NCBI GenBank assembly: GCA_003971905.1
Contig: RSEE01000022.1
Coordinates: 372,001 to 436,000, forward strand
Direction: 5' to 3'
DNA: 64,000 nt
From: Moniliella sp. 'wahieum'
Lineage: Eukaryota > Basidiomycota > Moniliellomycetes > Moniliellales > Moniliellaceae
The position numbers and the translations under genes were made by a program. Of this stretch, positions 46,772-56,432 are shown one piece after another. Below the pieces are notes generated by a model. That model worked only from the letters and a program-made list of their open reading frames with translations. It searched no databases and had not been told where the DNA came from. The first letter of the stretch is position 1; every line of letters starts with the position of its first letter.

Positions 46772-46807
46772 GGGTGGGGGGGGGTGGGGGGGGGGGGGGG
46801 GGGGGGG
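46772..46807 (+). repeat. Poly-G tract (22 consecutive G) upstream of GH79
   Basis: GGGT, then G9, T, then 22 consecutive G (46786-46807). It lies 48-83 bp before the GH79 ATG, so it is C-rich on the sense strand, within the likely 5' UTR or core promoter. The run length in the assembly may be inexact. Confidence 0.85.
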
Positions 46808-47142
46808 AGGTGCGCAGGGGATGGATGGGGAGAAGGGAAAGAGAGAAAAGTGGCGGCAGGACATCCCGACCCGCTGTGATCGCTGATCGCTGATGGCGTG
46901 TATCATTATTCATTCCTGATGTGGGAATGGTGCTCGCAGCGTCTCGTGCCTGCCTCTGCGTCCTGGTTGTCGCAGACTGCATTCCAGCTCCGAAAGGCCA
47001 GGGCACCCAAGGGCCACCACGGCGGCCCAGAGACAGAGCAGGACAGAACCCTAACATACCCCAACCCTTTCCCAGGCAGACGCTCGCGGACAGGGCCCAT
47101 ATCCTTGCTAGGTGATGAGCCGCTGAGCGGCGGAGCGCTGAC

Positions 47143-47170
47143 GCATGATGCATGACGCTTGACGCGTGAC
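47143..47170. repeat. Heptad array GCATGAT-GCATGAC-GCTTGAC-GCGTGAC
   Basis: Four consecutive 7-bp units share the frame GCxTGAy while the third base drifts. This is the clearest case of unit divergence with the period intact. Confidence 0.85.
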
Positions 47171-47941
47171 GTGCATGACGGGTGCCTGAGTCGGCAGCGA
47201 TCGATGATGCAATTGCGTGGTGCCTGAGCAAGAGCGCGCTGATCGCGCCGATCAGCTGCCAGAGCGGAGGGGCAGGAGTGCAGTGTCACATGCAGGTGGC
47301 ACCCTGTCCCTGTCTATGTCTGACAGGCGCAGTCCCAACCCAGACGGCATGCAGCGCATTGCACAGCAAAGTGCTTCGGCTGCCGCTGGACGTGCAGCGG
47401 CACGCACTCTGCCGGCGTCTTTCCCCGCTGGCTTGGTAGCGGCAGCGCTTGGCCGAACGGCACCACGCCACACTGGCCCGAAGCTGGTCGCTGATCCTCC
47501 GCCCTCGCTGCACGGGGTTGCACATTGGCTGCACTGAGGCTTTTGGCCTGTGGCTTGAGGGCCTGAGGCTGCCGGTAGGCAGCGGTGTGTTTGTTCGGGA
47601 CCTGCATGGGACTTGCATGGCACCTGGCAGATCCATGCCGCGCCAGCGTGTCCAGGGTCCAGCAGGGCACAGCCAAGCAGGACTGCATCGTCCAAGCGCT
47701 GTTTCCCCGCACTGTACGCTCCGCCGCCCCGGCACCTCCCCACACAGGCGAGAACTGAGCGCAGGAGGGTTAACGCGCTAAGGGTTACACGTCAACCACC
47801 GGACGCTGCCGTCTCGATAGCTATTACAGTAGAGGTGACTTGGAGTTACATGGGCATCGCACCCACCCCTTGCCGGGACTGGCAATATAGTACGTTTTTC
47901 CATGCTGATCCACTGCCTGGTGATACATGCTTGCTGAGCTG

Positions 47942-47996
47942 GGCGCTGGGCGCTGAGCGCTGGAGCCCAATGGGATCTGAGATCTCACTGAGATCT
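47942..47996. repeat. Heptad arrays, cores AGCGCT and AGATCT
   Basis: GGCGCTG, GGCGCTG and AGCGCTG start at 47942, 47949 and 47956. Then GGATCTG (47973), AGATCTC (47980) and a further AGATCT (47991) follow. Confidence 0.8.
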
Positions 47997-48013
47997 GAGT
48001 TCTGATAGTCGAT

Positions 48014-48034
48014 AGAGCTTAGAGCTTAGAGGCT
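48014..48034. repeat. Heptad array AGAGCTT x2 plus AGAGGCT
   Basis: AGAGCTT occurs at 48014 and 48021, followed by AGAGGCT at 48028; the period is 7 bp. Confidence 0.8.
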
Positions 48035-48253
48035 CTCTTGCGAAATGCTCTGACATGCTCTCCTCTTTTGCTCTCGCTGGCTGGACCGAACGTTGGCCAC
48101 ATCTGAGATCTGAGCTGCACATCGGCTATTTTATTCTCTGTGCACCACACCTCCTACAGAGAGTCTCAACCTCTGGTTGTGGCCATTGCTGAGAGAGACT
48201 CAGCCCTTGGCAGAAATGTATATAGATGCTGGTCGATTGTCGTCGCGTCGATG

Positions 48254-48267
48254 AAGCTTGAAGCTTG
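48254..48267. repeat. Heptad array, core AAGCTT
   Basis: AAGCTTG occurs at 48254 and 48261, the same unit and spacing as at 15256-15268. Confidence 0.85.
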
Positions 48268-48629
48268 AAGCATCAGACCGTTCATTGATTATTGTTTGTG
48301 TGCCTTTTTGGTACCCCCAACACACAAGACATGTGGCTATAGTGATGGTTAACACTGACTGTGTGCAATGGTTGCTGCGGGTGCCATTAAAACATGTTCT
48401 GACTCTGATTATATAGTTTTGTTCGTACAGCAACTACAGAAGCTTGAGAGCACAGCTTGAGATCAACTATTGCATTATTCATGTGCCAGAGCTCAAACCC
48501 AGCAATCAGTCAACGTTACTGATATGTGCTTTGAGAAGTAACTTAACGTGAGTGTTGAACGAGTTGGCAAGACACAATGTTGGCCTAGGGAGCCGTACGG
48601 GCAGAAGGATGAGGAGAAGGTGATGGATT

Positions 48630-48643
48630 ATCGATTATCGATT
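48630..48643. repeat. Heptad array, core ATCGAT
   Basis: ATCGATT occurs at 48630 and 48637 with a 7-bp period. Confidence 0.85.
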
Positions 48644-49891
48644 AGTAGAGCCAAAGTTGGGTCTCGGTACAGAGGCATCGATCCAGGAGGCCGGACTAGG
48701 CACATGGCCAGTGAGTCACACAGGAGAGAGTGTAGCGCACAGGGACAGTGACACGCTGGGACACCAGCGTGGAAGCCGATGGAACCGAGACGAACCTTGT
48801 CTACCGACTGGGAGCCGGAGGATCACATCCATCACAGACAGTCAATACACAAAATCGAAAATACCCCAGATTTTTAAAAGGATCCGATGCTTCTCCACAT
48901 ACACTCTCTTCTACGGGCTTAGCGGATCTAAGGCCGTCTCTTCCTAACATGGCGTTCTTCTGACAGTTCTTTACTGTATACGGGGGCCTCAGGTCGCAGA
49001 GGACGGGTGCGTAACGCGTAATTTCTAATGGTTGTGTGATTTCGTTGCCACCACAAAGCTGGCCCGCCATAAAAGACTTCTCGGTACAGTTCGTAGTCAC
49101 AGTTACTTCTTGGCAGTCAGTATACTGTCATCGCCCCCTCATGCCAGTCCTCATGGCTCACATGCCTATCAACACACCGACGCTCACTTGTGTCCACAAC
49201 CGGACTCCACCCGGATCGGAAAGCAAAGGAGCCAGAGAGATTCGGAGCTTCTCGCGACACCATTGGCGTCCTGATTAATGATTGGATGGGCACGAGCCAA
49301 CCGAGCTGTATAACAGAAGAGTATTGTCACAGGCCTAGCTAGCGATGCTGGCGATGGTCGATGGAGATGGCATTCAAGAGCTAAGGAGAGCTAGAGCTAT
49401 GGGCCTTGATAGGCTCCTGGCCTGGAGGCCAGTGGAAACCCGTGGAAGGGTCGGAACTCACTGCCCCGGTGCACTGTGTGGATCGGGCCACGTGTCACTG
49501 AAGGCCGATGGGCTCTAGACCACTGGTGGTCAACAAGTATTTCATGCCGGATGAGCAAGCGGCTGGTATATAGCTTCTTTATTCCTTTTATCTGGAGTGT
49601 TGCAAATGCTATTAGTACACAGCGCTGTCGTGAGGTCGATTACAGGGAGAGCAATAGACTCCACGAGTATTATGATCTATCGACCAGATACTTGCCGTGG
49701 TAGGATTTGATCACTTAACGGTGTATATCAGATCGCCGTTTCGTGGGTAGATGTACATGCGATAGAAGCATAGACTTGTGAGATACATGACAACCAAACC
49801 GAAACGTAGAGGAATGGCCGGGCAGGATGGGGGTGCCACGAGGATGGAAACAGGAGGGAATGGGGTGGGGTCAAGAACAGAGAAAAAAACA

Positions 49892-51580
49892 TCAAAGGTA
49901 CTTGTGCCAGCGGGAGCGAAGAACAAAAAGGAGTAAAGTGGCAATCAATGTGGTGACGGCCGCCACCGAGAAGGAGAGAGAGCAAGCGCGGCCAGCGCGG
50001 CAGATGGCCGGCGGTGAGCCTTCCTCGAACACATCCAAATATCCCAGGGGAAGAGGCCGCTTGGCAACCGCATCGGAAACCGTGGCGTACAGCATGGGGA
50101 ACCCAAATGACCCTAAAGCACTAGCGTAAGAGAGTAGCCCCCATGAGCGGCCAAATGTCGACAGGCCAAACGCTGATGCAACGATCGAAGGCACCAGCGT
50201 GAACGTGGATCCGTAAAGGAACCCGACCGCAGCTGCCAGACAAAGCAGGCCATGAAGCGTGCTCAGTCCCACAGCGGCAAAGGTAAACATGAGGGTAAGG
50301 CTGCCTGTAGCCGCGACCAGGAGCGTTACCCGAGAAATCCTGACGCGCAAGAGAGCGTACTTGATCCGAGCGAGTGTGCCCTGGGGAACCTCTCGCTCCT
50401 CCACTGCCCGTGCAGGGCTCACGGCATCGGCTACCACACCGGCCAACAGACGGGATGCTGTGTTGGTCATGGCAAGAAGAGAGATGACGCGAGAGCGCCA
50501 GCGAAGCTCGTCGCGTGCCACCCCGGGCACGTCCGCCAAATCGCCCAGGTTGGTCTTGTGGGGGTAAAGGGCAGCGACCATGGACCCCACATTTGACATG
50601 ACCATCTCTCCAGCACCCACTGCTGTAACGAGGATGAGGGCCAAAATCCAAACCGAGGGAGAGAAGATAAAGTCACGCAGACTCTCCGAACGTGGTGTGA
50701 GCATTGACGTGCTAGACCGCACACTCCATCCACTTGCCCCTGCCGGATCGAGCATGGAGCTCTCCGGGTCAGAAATCGGGTTGTTCCCTGGATTCGAAAT
50801 GGAAGAGACAAGAGGCGTCCGTTCGTTCGCCTCGTCGCCTTGCGCAGCAATCCGGGCCTGTTCAGCGGCAGCCCGAGCCCGAGCCTGATATTGCTCGTGC
50901 CGCACCCCTTGCCCATGCGCTTGCTTGGTCTCCTGCTCATCCACCTTTGGAGCCGAGAGCATGCCCCAAGCAGCAATCACGTTGGATCCGCCCAATACCA
51001 CAGCAAGGAAGGTAAGGAAGCGGGTGGTGTCCAGGTCACCGGTGTTGGCGTCGACAAAGAACCGCTCGCCGACGGCAGTGAGGAACATGGAGCTCAAACT
51101 GAAGAGCGTAAGAGGAAGAGCAATTGCCAGACCAGGCTGTTGAGGCCAGACTCGCGTAGCCGCAGTCATAGATCCAAAATACGCCGCTCCCACACCGGCA
51201 CCAACAAGAGCAAAACACATGCCGAGGTAGATTGTCGGCCCCAACCCCAGTGGCGCTCGAACCACCGACGCACCGATGCCATCTCCGCCCTGAGCCGGTG
51301 CACGTTGTGCCATCAGGCTGTACCCCAGGCCAAAAAGCACACTGGCGCCGACGCTTAGTGGAGCAGGACCAAATTGGTCGGCAACAGCGCCCCAACCAGC
51401 TGCGCTCAGATATTCGCCTAGCACGGTGGCGGACCAGAGGATGTTAGTCTGCTTGAGGTCCAGTGCAAAGTCCGCCATGAGCGAAGGGCCGATGAGGGGG
51501 AAGCAAAACAAGCTACCCGCTGTCAACGCATTGATCGCGACGCTGGCAATGACCAGCGCTCGACGGGGTTGGGTCAACAT
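49892..51580 (-). CDS. Mch1-like major facilitator superfamily transporter
   Basis: This is a single uninterrupted frame of about 560 residues with 12 predicted membrane segments. ATG 51580 (MLTQPRRALVIASVAINALT) starts directly before helix 1; an ATG 48 bp upstream is also in frame. Helices 1-6 end near GGSNVIAAWGML. A long hydrophilic loop contains ERTPLVSSI and Ser-rich sequence, and helices 7-12 follow (VWILALILVTAVGAGEMVMS; GFLYGSTFTLVPSIVASAFG). The GxxFTLxPSIxASxFG block and the RTPL loop resemble fungal Mch1-type (nodulin-like) MFS proteins, often placed at the vacuole. The transported substrate is unknown. It is the only long gene here without a frame break or intron. The family is firm, the Mch1 subfamily moderate. 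Confidence 0.85.
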   Translation of the reverse strand: MLTQPRRALVIASVAINALTAGSLFCFPLIGPSLMADFALDLKQTNILWSATVLGEYLSAAGWGAVADQFGPAPLSVGASVLFGLGYSLMAQRAPAQGGDGIGASVVRAPLGLGPTIYLGMCFALVGAGVGAAYFGSMTAATRVWPQQPGLAIALPLTLFSLSSMFLTAVGERFFVDANTGDLDTTRFLTFLAVVLGGSNVIAAWGMLSAPKVDEQETKQAHGQGVRHEQYQARARAAAEQARIAAQGDEANERTPLVSSISNPGNNPISDPESSMLDPAGASGWSVRSSTSMLTPRSESLRDFIFSPSVWILALILVTAVGAGEMVMSNVGSMVAALYPHKTNLGDLADVPGVARDELRWRSRVISLLAMTNTASRLLAGVVADAVSPARAVEEREVPQGTLARIKYALLRVRISRVTLLVAATGSLTLMFTFAAVGLSTLHGLLCLAAAVGFLYGSTFTLVPSIVASAFGLSTFGRSWGLLSYASALGSFGFPMLYATVSDAVAKRPLPLGYLDVFEEGSPPAICRAGRACSLSFSVAAVTTLIATLLLFVLRSRWHKYL

Positions 51581-51884
51581 GGTGTGTTGGCCGGGGGATG
51601 CAAGTTGGAAGTGCCGAGAGGGCTGCAATATGTGTGTAGGTCACGCCGCTGGCCGTGGGTGCGGGTGGAGCACGTGGTGGTGGTGAGGACGATGGGAGAT
51701 TGAGAGGGAGAGGGCAGCGGTTGTTGCTCGCTGGGCGCACCACCTGGGCGGAGGGTCTGGGGGAGTGGACAGGGGGCTGATTAGGATACTGTGCTGCATG
51801 CTATACAGGGGCATTGTGGTTACCGGCGGCTACCGGTGGGATCTGAGACCAATCAACGTTGCCCGGATCTTCTTCCGCTATCTA

Positions 51885-51897
51885 AGATCTAAGATCT
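51885..51897. repeat. Heptad array, core AGATCT
   Basis: AGATCT occurs at 51885 and 51892 with an A spacer, identical in unit to 10354-10366. Confidence 0.85.
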
Positions 51898-54574
51898 AAT
51901 CGCAGCCACACAGGCAGACCGACGTCACACTGGCGCCATGCGGTACACGTGACCATTCCTTGATTCCCTCCTCGTGGCAAACTGGGTTCCATCTGGGATC
52001 TCACATGCGCATGATCGATGTCGATGGCATCCCAGCCACGCTCGAATCGGGAGAAGAGTGCCCCCCAGTGCGGCGCTCAGGCCCTCCGGTTGAGCCGTGT
52101 CGTGTCATCATGTCATCGATCTCATCGATCATCCATCATGCGTCTGCTTCAGGACCTCGTGCTCACGCGCTCACGCCTCCACGCGGCCCGGATGTGCGTC
52201 CTCTGCTGAGGTAACCCGATAACGTGTAAGTAACGCGCAACGCGTATAACGCGTAGCCGCCGCCTGACTGGCCGATGCGGCAAAGCAATAGCAATCACTG
52301 CACCACTCCCGCCATCGCCGCTCCACGCCCCTCTGTTCTCCACAACATCAGTCATCGACGTCATCAATCATATTGGGCCGAATGGCAATGACCCGGACAG
52401 CATATCTGCCCACACGCTCCACATCATATAGAGAGAGAGGTGCTTTCACCTTTATAAACAGCGCTGTGTTGTCCTTCAGCTGTGTTTCGTCTCACACGAC
52501 CTTAATGCTCGCTTGAAGTATGAGAGCAAATCAATCACGGGGGCCGTGTTCAGGCAAAGCAGGTTCATCATCCTCATCGGCCTCATTCATCATCACATTG
52601 CCAGGTTATCCCGCGGTTACTATATAGCTTTCCTGCCCATTCTGGCTTTGAGTGAGAGGCTTGTGCTATAGTGACCGTGGGGCAGATCAATGGAGAGAGC
52701 TCTGCTAAAATACTAGGATCTGAAGCCTGATGGGGAAAGCAAAAGGAGACGGACCTTTTGGCTAAAAACGCACGAGAGGAAAGCACGTGAAACGGGCCGT
52801 ATATGTTGGGGCCTAATACTGAAAGCGATGGGGAAAGTTGCGGTGGTAATGGGGTGATGGGTTCTTTCCATTGCTGGGGTGCATTTCTCTCTCCCAAGCG
52901 GGGAGACCGAGGGGCAGGGACTGAGGTGACAAGGGGAAAATGTCGAAATGATCAAGGCTCGTCTCCACAACGGTGCACAGTACCAGTAGCAAAGTCCACA
53001 GACGCTCAACAAACCCACCGTGTTTACAAGTACTCGAGGCCACCGCTTGCAACCAGTGTCTCGTCCAGCTACGTAATTGAGCCCCACGAAAAAGGCTTAC
53101 AGTCCACGGCTCTGACCCCGGGTGGCAAGCGCTGCCAGTCTTGGGCTAGGTTTTGACTGTGGTCAGATGTTTGGCGTTGGCACGCAATCGGGGTAGAGGG
53201 CTGTTATTACGGTTCGCATATCGGTATTAGGGAACATATACTCTTGGTACGTGGCAGTACGAGAGTCGAGACGTTCAACTCTCGATAATCTCCTTGTATA
53301 TGACAGAGAAAAGAGGAACACAAGCTGCTAGTAACCCCAATTCACCATCGTATAGCTTTCGAGTAGAGCCGAAGTACTACCCTTTCGGGAAGTGGCATTT
53401 TTTCAAGCCAACACTCCCTCTGACAGGAGCCAAAAGAGATAACAGCATAAAACGATCAGAAAAGTCTCAAGCATTGACCTCCCACGTCGTCTCATCGGGG
53501 CCCGTCGAGACTCCATACATATGAAATGCGTTCAGACCGGCTGTTCTAGCCGGGTTCTACCCTTCGTATAATGACACTGCCGGATTGAAAACGGCATTCT
53601 ATAGTCAGCAACGCCGAAAAATATGCCACTTTCCATGTGGGCAAAGTGCGACCAAACAAATCTATACTGACGCTGGGGTTTTTGCTGGGCCATGCCGCGC
53701 TAGCGTTCTACTGTTTTGGTTTGTATTATGAACTTCACATCACAGCAACGCTAGGATGAGCGAATGATATGTCAAAACGGGATTCTTTGCCATGCGGAAA
53801 CGAGCGATGAAAAGGCATCAAGTGCAAAAGCGGAGGAGACGGCGCGATTGGTTAACCTCTTCCCCCCGCACTTCCTGGACAAAGACCATTTGTCTAAGCG
53901 AAGGAAGGGAGCAGATATAAAGAGCTAGTAACGGTGGTGTCGGTAGAGTAATACCCATGCTGTGGTACCGTGGATTGACGGGAAAGTATCGAATCCATGT
54001 AGTTAGCACGGGGCGACTATTACAAGTCGCTTTGTATAGCCCCCTCCACTCCCTTATGGTCGCTCTCGCTCCTCGGTTTCTCTTCCTATCACTACTCAAC
54101 TCTATGTTGACCCGGATTTTCGGCCTATCTACAAAACCCACACAATAATCGTCATTTCTTCTCCCCTCGCGGTCGTCTAAAATCCAAAACACTACACATG
54201 TGGTTTCGACCCAGTTTCTCGCCTTGTTTCTCGTCTCGGGTTCGCTTCATCCTTGACCCTCGCCTCGTCTCTTACCTTGTACCTCTTGTGCTTGGTCCTC
54301 ACTTCTTCCTTGGCTCATTTCCCCTTTTCACTGTAATAGACCAGTTAGTCTTTCCTTTGCCCCCCCCCTTTCATCTTCTCTAAAGCCTCTCTGTCTGTTC
54401 TTATATAGGGACTTTGGATCTGAAACGCGTTCAGTCCTCCGTGAGTCTTGTCTCCAATGGGTAGGGAAGGTCTCCGTCTGGGGATCCAGCAACCCCGTTA
54501 CACTCCTTTCTTTTCCTCCATTTCTCGCGTTTCCTGACACGCAACGGTTGAAACAGTTGTTGCCTTCACCTCTC

Positions 54575-54756
54575 TTTCAAACTTTGGCTAATCTCGCTCC
54601 CATTTTCAATTTCTTCGTCCCTACCGTCTCGCTCCTTCCCTGCTCTTTCGCTTCGCACCATGCCCTCTGCTCTTGCTTCCTCCCCACGAACGATTGCTAT
54701 ATCCCTTTGCCTAGTCTCGACTCTGGTCTCCCTCGCATTTTACCCCGATTATGACA
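54575..54756 (+). repeat. Degenerate solo LTR related to the 5937-9520 element
   Basis: 182 bp align end to end with the LTR at 5937-6117, with many substitutions, mainly transitions. It ends TATGACA. Flanking pentamers CTCTC (54570-54574) and CACTC (54757-54761) look like a decayed target duplication. No internal element sequence follows, so it is a solo LTR. The block CCCCACGAACGATTGC, which includes the proposed self-primer, is unchanged. Confidence 0.85.
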
Positions 54757-55254
54757 CACTCTCGTACTCATTCCTCCCACATACGTCGCCAAACCCGAAG
54801 TCAGGTTTCAAGCTATATAGGTTCAAGCTGCCCGTGCCCCTGTCGCTTTCTATTTGTTGTTCTGGTTGGTATTCATCCCTATATCTACACTCAGTGAATT
54901 CCAGCATTTACGGAAGTTATACCACGGACAAAGAAAAGCTATGCGCCTATATATCACAGAAGGCCTATCAGGCTCTTGCATACACTCGGTGGATGCTTGC
55001 TGGTGCCAACCCAATAAGAGATCAGTTCGATCAGTGGAGCTGCTAGCAGGTCGGGACCCTCTGGCTCCCTCCTCCGTTCGCTTCCAACCCGAATGCAGTG
55101 CGAGTGTGGATACGGATGAGCGTGGGAGACACGGTGAGCGACGACGGACAAGGATCGACGGCACGTCCTTAGTCTTTTTGCCATGCAAATTTCAGTATTC
55201 CAGTAGTCAATACTTCGATGGCCTCGATGGTCACCGGTGAGTGGTGAGCCGCTG

Positions 55255-55291
55255 ATCGATGATCGATGATCGTGATCGACGATCCTGGTTT
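55255..55291. repeat. Heptad array, core ATCGAT with variants
   Basis: ATCGATG (55255) and ATCGATG (55262), then ATCGTG and ATCGACG variants follow directly. Confidence 0.85.
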
Positions 55292-56432
55292 GGCCAGTTG
55301 CCCCGTTTGGACGATGGAGGCGATGCGATCAACAGATGAGGTGGCTTCGAAAGGCTACACTGGCTGAGTCTAAACGCGTAAGTGCTACGTGTTAAGTCCT
55401 AGTTACTCGGTACTTTCATGCATCATGCAACAACGGTATAATCCTCAAGGTACTCAGTACGTTCAGTTGAGTACCGAGTATTTCCTGCAAGAGGTATGGG
55501 TATGTGTCCATCACCTGGGTTTGATGCATGTGATGGTTCCGAGATGGATTGCACGTTGCGCACAGACGTGTCGGAGTCGGGGGAAGACAAGGAGAACCAA
55601 ATACCCAAGGGCGCAAATGGAGGGCAAACATGCCTAGAAAGGGAAAGACAAGAAGGATTGCCAGATTACCTCGATTACCTAAGAGGCCTATGGCACCCCT
55701 TTTTGTATTCCCGAGGCACTAGGCCCTCGTGGTTCTAGACCGGTCTCGAAGTGCATTGCCGGTTGGGAGATGGATGGAATAACCCTAGCACGGAGCGCGC
55801 GCGCACACCGTTTGGCCCTACACACTGCTGCTACTGTCGTCCGCGAGCTCTTTTTTTTGGCGGCGAGGTCGCCGACAGCAAGGGGGCAGTGCAGCGACAG
55901 CCGCAAGGCACAGGCAGAGCACAGACAGAGCACAGGCTCTCTGGGCTCGGGCGGCGCGAGAGCAACTGGCCTGGTGCTGGGTGGGTTGGGGCTGCGCAAG
56001 AGGGCGAGCGGCAGGCGAGGCGGGGCAGGAGGGCAGTGCCAGCAGAGGTGATGGGGTGGTGGAATTCCGCTGCCCATTTGCAGGCGGCGGGCAACAGTGG
56101 CCGGATGCCGGCGGCGGGCGGTGGACGCGACCAGTCAGCGATCTGCAAGCGGCGTGGACGGTGGGCGGCGCGGCGCCAGTGTGGGTGGGTGCTGAGCACG
56201 GCGGGAGCGTGGCTGACGGCGTGGTCCGACGGCCACTGCAGTGCTGCGGTGCTCGGCTGCTGCTGTGCTGCTGCTGCTGCTTTTCGCTGCCATTGGCTCC
56301 TCCCCGCCTCTCCGACCTCAGCCCGCTCAGCGTGCTTTGCCCATCGAAGCCCGAGCCTGCGTCTGAGCATCTGCGTCCAAGCGAGCTGCCACGCCTTGCC
56401 GTTGCTCCCGCCTCTGCCTCCGCCTCGCCGCC

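Larger units (their letters stand above)
46725..49891. other. Long intergenic region with many heptad arrays, no gene seen
   Basis: This 3.2-kb stretch runs from the GH79 start to the Mch1-like stop. It holds the poly-G tract, a GC-rich part (46960-47780) with long but unconserved open frames on both strands, and heptad arrays at 47143-47170, 47942-47996, 48014-48034, 48254-48267 and 48630-48643. Nothing resembling a protein domain, tRNA or rRNA was found. Confidence 0.6.
51581..56432. other. 4.9-kb gene-poor region with an old solo LTR and heptad arrays
   Basis: Between the Mch1-like start (-) and the next gene (+) I find no supported gene. Contents: AGATCT heptads (51885-51897), ACGCGT-type units near 52235-52258, a solo LTR (54575-54756), the ATCGAT array (55255-55291) and AGTACT/TACTCAGTAC motifs near 55452-55480. 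The last 700 bp (about 55780-56430) are very GC-rich and give long spurious open frames on both strands. Confidence 0.6.

Noticed and set aside
47217..47781. Overlapping open frames in several frames of a GC-rich stretch
   Set aside because: Every frame is partly open and none shows a domain, signal peptide or plausible introns.
52803..53156. 117-residue plus-strand open frame in the gene-poor region
   Set aside because: It has no recognisable domain and an equally long antisense frame; chance is enough.
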